From the NCBI RefSeq assembly GCF_010727945.1, contig NZ_AP022569.1, positions 3,782,001 to 3,846,000 on the forward strand: 64,000 nucleotides of DNA, written 5' to 3'. The translations under genes and the position numbers were made by a program. The notes beneath the pieces are model-generated. The model was not told the DNA's origin, made no database searches, and saw nothing but the letters and a program-made list of their open reading frames with translations. This document shows, one piece after another, positions 60,503 to 64,000 of this stretch; positions within the stretch are counted from its first letter, which is position 1; the number at the start of each line of letters is the position of its first letter. Source of the DNA: Mycobacterium cookii. GTDB lineage: Bacteria > Actinomycetota > Actinomycetes > Mycobacteriales > Mycobacteriaceae.

Positions 60503-61654
60503 ATGGGTTTGCCACGGGTTCTGGCCGTTCTCGCTGCCGCGACGGCGCTGATCGCGGGGTGCGGCCACACCTCACAAGCACCGAAATCTGCACCGGCCAC
60601 CTCGTCGGCGGCCAAGGCGATACCCCCGGCGAAGGCGGCGTGCGGGGACCCGGCGGCCCTGCCGGTGCGGGAGAAGCTGGCCCAGCTGTTGATGGTCGGC
60701 GTCCGCGACGGCGACGACGCCACAGCGGTGGTGACGAAATTTCACGTCGGCGGCATCTTCATCGGCAGCTGGACTGACATGAAGATGCTGGGACCCAACC
60801 TGGTCAAGGACCTCTCGACCGTGACGGCGCTGCCGGTGGCGGTCAGCGTCGACGAGGAAGGCGGCCGGGTGGCCCGGCTGTCCAAGCTGATCGGGCCGGC
60901 ACCGTCGGCGCGGGAGTTGGCGCAGACTCACACCCCCGACCAGGTCTACGGCCTGGCGCTCGACCGGGGCCACCGGATGCGCGGCCTCGGCATCACCGTC
61001 GACTTCGCGCCCGATGTGGATGTCACCAACGCCCCCGACGACACCGTCATCGGCGACCGGTCGTTCAGCTCCGACCCGGCGAAGGTCGTCGAGTACGCCC
61101 GGCAGTACGCCCGAGGTCTGCACGACGCCGGTGTCCTTCCAGTGCTCAAGCATTTCCCCGGCCACGGACATGGGTCCGGCGACTCGCACACCGGATCCGT
61201 GATCGTCACGCCGCCGCTGCAGCAGTTGCAGAACGACGACTTGGTGCCCTACCGCGAACTGCTGAACGCTGTCGCACCGCAGGGCGCGATGGTCGGCCAC
61301 TTGCAGGTGCCCGAACTCACCGGCAACGAGCCGGCGAGCGTCAGCCGCGCCGCGGTGCAGATGCTGCGGACCGGCGTCGGCTATCACGGCCCGGCCTTCG
61401 ACGGCCCGATCTTCAGCGACGATCTGTCCAGCATGGCGGCGATCAAGGACCACTACACCGTGCCCGAGGCGGTGTTGCGCACCCTGCAGGCGGGCACCGA
61501 CGTCGCGCTGTGGATCACCACCGACGAAGTGCCCGCGGTTCTCGACCGGTTACAGAAGGCTTTGGACGCCAAGGAATTGAAGATCTCCGACGTCGACGAC
61601 TCGGTCCGGCGGGTCGCGAAGTTCAAGGGGCCCAAGTCGGACTGCGGCCCGTAA
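60503..61654 (+). CDS. lpqI: Lipoprotein beta-N-acetylglucosaminidase LpqI (GH3, NagZ-like)
   Basis: The 383-residue protein has a signal peptide with lipobox LIAGC (lipidated C20) and a GH3 domain. It keeps VAVSVDEEGGRVARL, the K216-H217 pair with the Asp-His dyad D227/H229 in the loop HGHGSGDSH that marks NagZ, and an Asp nucleophile at D306 or D307 in FSDDL. It removes N-acetylglucosamine from muropeptides during peptidoglycan recycling, outside the membrane in mycobacteria. It matches Rv0237 (388 residues) and is divergent from the DUF2613-aftD transcript. Confidence 0.94.
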   Translation: MGLPRVLAVLAAATALIAGCGHTSQAPKSAPATSSAAKAIPPAKAACGDPAALPVREKLAQLLMVGVRDGDDATAVVTKFHVGGIFIGSWTDMKMLGPNLVKDLSTVTALPVAVSVDEEGGRVARLSKLIGPAPSARELAQTHTPDQVYGLALDRGHRMRGLGITVDFAPDVDVTNAPDDTVIGDRSFSSDPAKVVEYARQYARGLHDAGVLPVLKHFPGHGHGSGDSHTGSVIVTPPLQQLQNDDLVPYRELLNAVAPQGAMVGHLQVPELTGNEPASVSRAAVQMLRTGVGYHGPAFDGPIFSDDLSSMAAIKDHYTVPEAVLRTLQAGTDVALWITTDEVPAVLDRLQKALDAKELKISDVDDSVRRVAKFKGPKSDCGP

Positions 61655-61718
61655 TGCGGCGTCCGGAGCGCGAATTGCCTACGCTGATCTGCGTAGTGGT
61701 CCGCTAAAGGGAGACAGC

Positions 61719-62348
61719 ATGGCAGGTGGTACCAAGCGGTTACCGCGTGCTGTCCGTGAACAGCAGATGCTGGACGCCGCGGTGGAAATGTTCTCTATCA
61801 ACGGCTATCACGACACCTCAATGGATGCGATCGCCGCCAAGGCCGAGATCTCCAAGCCGATGCTGTACCTGTATTACGGGTCCAAGGAGGAGTTGTTCGG
61901 CGCGTGCCTCGACCGCGAGTTGGCGCGATTCATCGACGCCGTGCGCGAGGACATCAACCTCGACCAGAGTCCGAGAGACTTGCTGCACAACACGATTGTC
62001 GCGTTTATGCGCTACATCGACGCCAACCGTGCGTCCTGGATCGTGATGTACGCGCAGGCCACCAACTCGCAGGCATTCGCCCACACCGTGCGGGAGGGAC
62101 GCGAGCGAATCATCGCCCTGGTGGTGCGGGTGTTGCAGGCGGGCACCCGGAATCCCGAACCCGACGCCGACTTCGAGATGATCGCGGTCGCGCTGGTGGG
62201 CGCCGGCGAAGCGATCGCGACCCGGCTCAGCACCGGTGACACCGACGTCGACGGCGCTGCCGAAGTGATGATCAACCTGTTCTGGCGTGGCCTCAAAGGT
62301 AAGCCGGTCGACAAGGACGCGGCGGAATCCTCGATCGAATCCGGTTGA
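61719..62348 (+). CDS. TetR family transcriptional regulator (Rv0238-like)
   Basis: The 209-residue protein has an N-terminal TetR helix-turn-helix (FSINGYHDTSMDAIAAKAEI, then SKPMLYLYYGSKEELF). AAGGGAGA precedes the ATG, and a TACGCT -10 lies near 61680. Rv0238 (204 residues) is the positional match. A ClC channel gene follows within 10 bases, so it may be regulated together with it. M. tuberculosis has vapBC24 near this place instead. Confidence 0.88.
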   Translation: MAGGTKRLPRAVREQQMLDAAVEMFSINGYHDTSMDAIAAKAEISKPMLYLYYGSKEELFGACLDRELARFIDAVREDINLDQSPRDLLHNTIVAFMRYIDANRASWIVMYAQATNSQAFAHTVREGRERIIALVVRVLQAGTRNPEPDADFEMIAVALVGAGEAIATRLSTGDTDVDGAAEVMINLFWRGLKGKPVDKDAAESSIESG

Positions 62349-62354
62349 CGGGTG

Positions 62355-63593
62355 ATGGGACGACGCAACGCTGACTTCTTTTGTGCGGTAATCATTGTCG
62401 GACTTCTGGCCGGGGTGGCCGGGTTGTCAACGATGCTGTTGCTGCGCTTCCTTGAACATCTCACCTATCACTACACATTCGGATCGTTACTGGAAGGCGT
62501 CGCTGGTAGCAGCCCGGTCCGTCGCGCCATGGGGCCGATGGTCGGCGGAGCTCTTGCGGGGCTGGGGTGGTGGCGACTGCGGCGCCGGGCCGATATCCCG
62601 TCGCTGTCCGATGCTATCGCAGACCGGTCGCGCATTCGCTTGCTGCCATTCGGTGTCGACGCGGCGCTGCAGGTGTTGGTCGTCGGCTCTGGTGCGTCGC
62701 TGGGCCGTGAAGTCGCCCCTCGCCAATTCGCCATGGCTCTAGGGGATTTCGCCACAGGGTGGCTGAAGCGGCTGTCGGCGCACGATCGCGAGATCCTGCT
62801 GGCCTGTGCGGCCGGCGCCGGACTCGGTGCGGTGTATGCGGTACCGCTCGGTGGCGCACTGTTCGCAGTGCGGATCATGTTGAAAACCTGGCATCCTCGG
62901 GCGCTGGGTGCCGCATTGATCACTTCCAGCCTGGCGGTCGCGGTTTCCTCGTTTGCCACCCATGATCAGCCGATCCTGAACTGGCCCAGCCTGCACGTGT
63001 CGTATCGGCTGATCGGTTATGCACTGCTGTTAGCCCCGCTGACTCTTGGCTTGGGGCTCGCCTTCAACCGTCTCATGGCATCGGCACGTCACGCAGCGCT
63101 GACTCGATCGTGGCTGCTGATCCCGGCGCTCGCCGGAGCGGGATTGCTGATCGGTGTCTGCTCACGCTGGTGGCCCGAACTACCCGGCAACGGGAAATCG
63201 ATCCTGAGCGCAACCCTCGCCGGCGGCATGACCCTGGAAACGGCGGCGGTAGTTCTGGTTCTGAAACCAGTTCTGACGGCGGTGTTTTTGCGCGCCGGCG
63301 CGAGGGGCGGGATGCTCACCCCCGCGCTGGCCACCGGCGCCGCGGCAGGCACGCTGTTGGTGCTGACCGTCAACGCGCTGGCAGGAACTCAATATCATGT
63401 TCCGGCAGTCTCAATGGCCGGCGCAGCAGGAGTGTTGGCCATCACTCAACGTGCGCCATATTGGGCCGCGATCTTCGTCTGGGAACTCGCCAGGCCCCCG
63501 CTGTGGTTGCTGCTGGTTTTCCTGGTCGCTGCCCTTGGCGCGCACGGGTTGGAGCTCTTGGTCAACCGATTCCGCGGGCTAGTGCGCCCGTAG
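62355..63593 (+). CDS. ClC-family chloride channel / antiporter
   Basis: The 412-residue membrane protein has the ClC filter motif GSGASLGREVAPRQFAMALG (GREXXP type), about ten to twelve hydrophobic segments and no C-terminal CBS domains. ClC proteins move chloride, or exchange it for protons. GTG at 62352 is directly followed by ATG 62355; the ATG is taken. It overlaps the convergent htdX end by 15 bases. There is no counterpart at this place in M. tuberculosis. Confidence 0.85.
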   Translation: MGRRNADFFCAVIIVGLLAGVAGLSTMLLLRFLEHLTYHYTFGSLLEGVAGSSPVRRAMGPMVGGALAGLGWWRLRRRADIPSLSDAIADRSRIRLLPFGVDAALQVLVVGSGASLGREVAPRQFAMALGDFATGWLKRLSAHDREILLACAAGAGLGAVYAVPLGGALFAVRIMLKTWHPRALGAALITSSLAVAVSSFATHDQPILNWPSLHVSYRLIGYALLLAPLTLGLGLAFNRLMASARHAALTRSWLLIPALAGAGLLIGVCSRWWPELPGNGKSILSATLAGGMTLETAAVVLVLKPVLTAVFLRAGARGGMLTPALATGAAAGTLLVLTVNALAGTQYHVPAVSMAGAAGVLAITQRAPYWAAIFVWELARPPLWLLLVFLVAALGAHGLELLVNRFRGLVRP

Positions 63594-64000
63594 CGTGCCG
63601 GTCAGGTGCGGGTAGCCCTTGGCGATATTGCGCAAGCTGATGTCCCAGCCGTCTGGCACCTGTTCGACATACAGTCCGGCGCTCGCAGGCAGCAGCACCG
63701 GTTTGCCGAACCGCACCGAATACGTCACCGCATCGGGTAGTGAAGCTTCCAGGTTCGCCAATACCGCTGCCGCGCTGAACATCCCGTGCGCAATCACGGT
63801 CGGGAAGCCGAACAGCTTGGCTCCGACCGGGTTGGTGTGGATGGGGTTGTGGTCGCCACCGATAGACGCGTAGCGGCGGATCTGACCCGGCGATATCCGC
63901 ACGATCGCCTTCGGTGCCGGCAATTTGGGCTGCTTCTCCGGCGGCGGCTTGGGCTCGTCGGACAGGCTGGTCCGCTGCTGGTGCAGAAAGGTGGTGACCT
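63579..64000 (-). CDS. htdX: (R)-3-hydroxyacyl-thioester dehydratase HtdX, C-terminal part (5' end outside window)
   Basis: The minus frame is open to base 64000 and ends at 63579. It encodes the last 140 residues: VTTFLHQQRTSLSDEP at the edge, then a MaoC-type hotdog domain with GGDHNPIHTNPVGAKLFGF and VIAHGMFSAA, the catalytic Asp/His hydratase motif. It matches Rv0241c (HtdX, about 280 residues), which dehydrates 3-hydroxyacyl thioesters. In M. tuberculosis fabG4, fadA2 and fadE5 lie beyond it. Confidence 0.9.
   Translation of the reverse strand, partial: VTTFLHQQRTSLSDEPKPPPEKQPKLPAPKAIVRISPGQIRRYASIGGDHNPIHTNPVGAKLFGFPTVIAHGMFSAAAVLANLEASLPDAVTYSVRFGKPVLLPASAGLYVEQVPDGWDISLRNIAKGYPHLTGTLRAH

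Overview
The window is high-GC DNA from a Mycobacterium, most likely a fast-growing or environmental Mycolicibacterium-type species. The right half keeps the gene order of M. tuberculosis Rv0220-Rv0241c almost gene for gene: lipC, WS/DGAT, echA1, aldehyde dehydrogenase, Rv0224c-Rv0228 homologues, php, a TetR gene, gabD1, an Rv0235c homologue, aftD, Rv0236A, lpqI, a TetR gene and htdX. Starts are a mycobacterial mix of ATG, GTG and TTG. Several genes have TANNNT -10 boxes 6-7 bases before the start codon, the pattern of leaderless transcripts. All M. tuberculosis comparisons are from memory, not from a search.

Region A (1-21639) is the unusual part. A partial GAPDH gene reads off the left edge. 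Divergent from it are two KAS III-like genes, pfkB (like the DosR-regulon gene Rv2029c) and a trehalose-phosphatase/GH65 fusion (like Rv2006), all overlapping. After a 225-base gap comes a second tightly packed run: PEP synthase, a GltD-like NAD(P) oxidoreductase with an added ferredoxin domain, a 1190-residue pyruvate:ferredoxin oxidoreductase, a dihydroorotate dehydrogenase-like protein, the NAD-linked group 3d [NiFe] hydrogenase HoxFUYH, and its protease HoxW. Two nearly identical 17-base motifs (15 of 17 shared) that resemble DosR boxes lie upstream of the two runs. Read together, the region looks like a hypoxia-induced fermentation island: storage sugar to glycolytic intermediates, pyruvate to acetyl-CoA by PFOR, and electrons passed through ferredoxin and NAD(P)H to protons as H2. 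No hyp maturation genes are present in the window.

Region B (21640-24601) holds a SulP-family transporter, an unrecognised 155-residue protein, a 3' remnant of an AI-2E-type permease gene and an unlisted 52-codon gene.

Region C (24602-37283) is lipid metabolism: LipC, a WS/DGAT, FadD12 with an acyltransferase, EchA1, an aquaporin, a second acyl-CoA synthetase with a 98-residue partner, a TetR regulator preceded by an unlisted 48-codon gene, a crotonase and a FadE5-like acyl-CoA dehydrogenase.

Region D (37287-64000) is the Rv0223c-Rv0241c syntenic block, dominated by envelope functions (glycosyltransferase, membrane acyltransferase, AftD, LpqI). Insertions relative to M. tuberculosis include a MarR/TIGR03086 pair, an acyl-CoA synthetase beside php, an acetolactate synthase divergent from gabD1, a WXG100-like/DUF1023 hydrolase pair before aftD, and a ClC channel before htdX. 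No tRNA, rRNA, CRISPR array, transposase or phage gene was seen.
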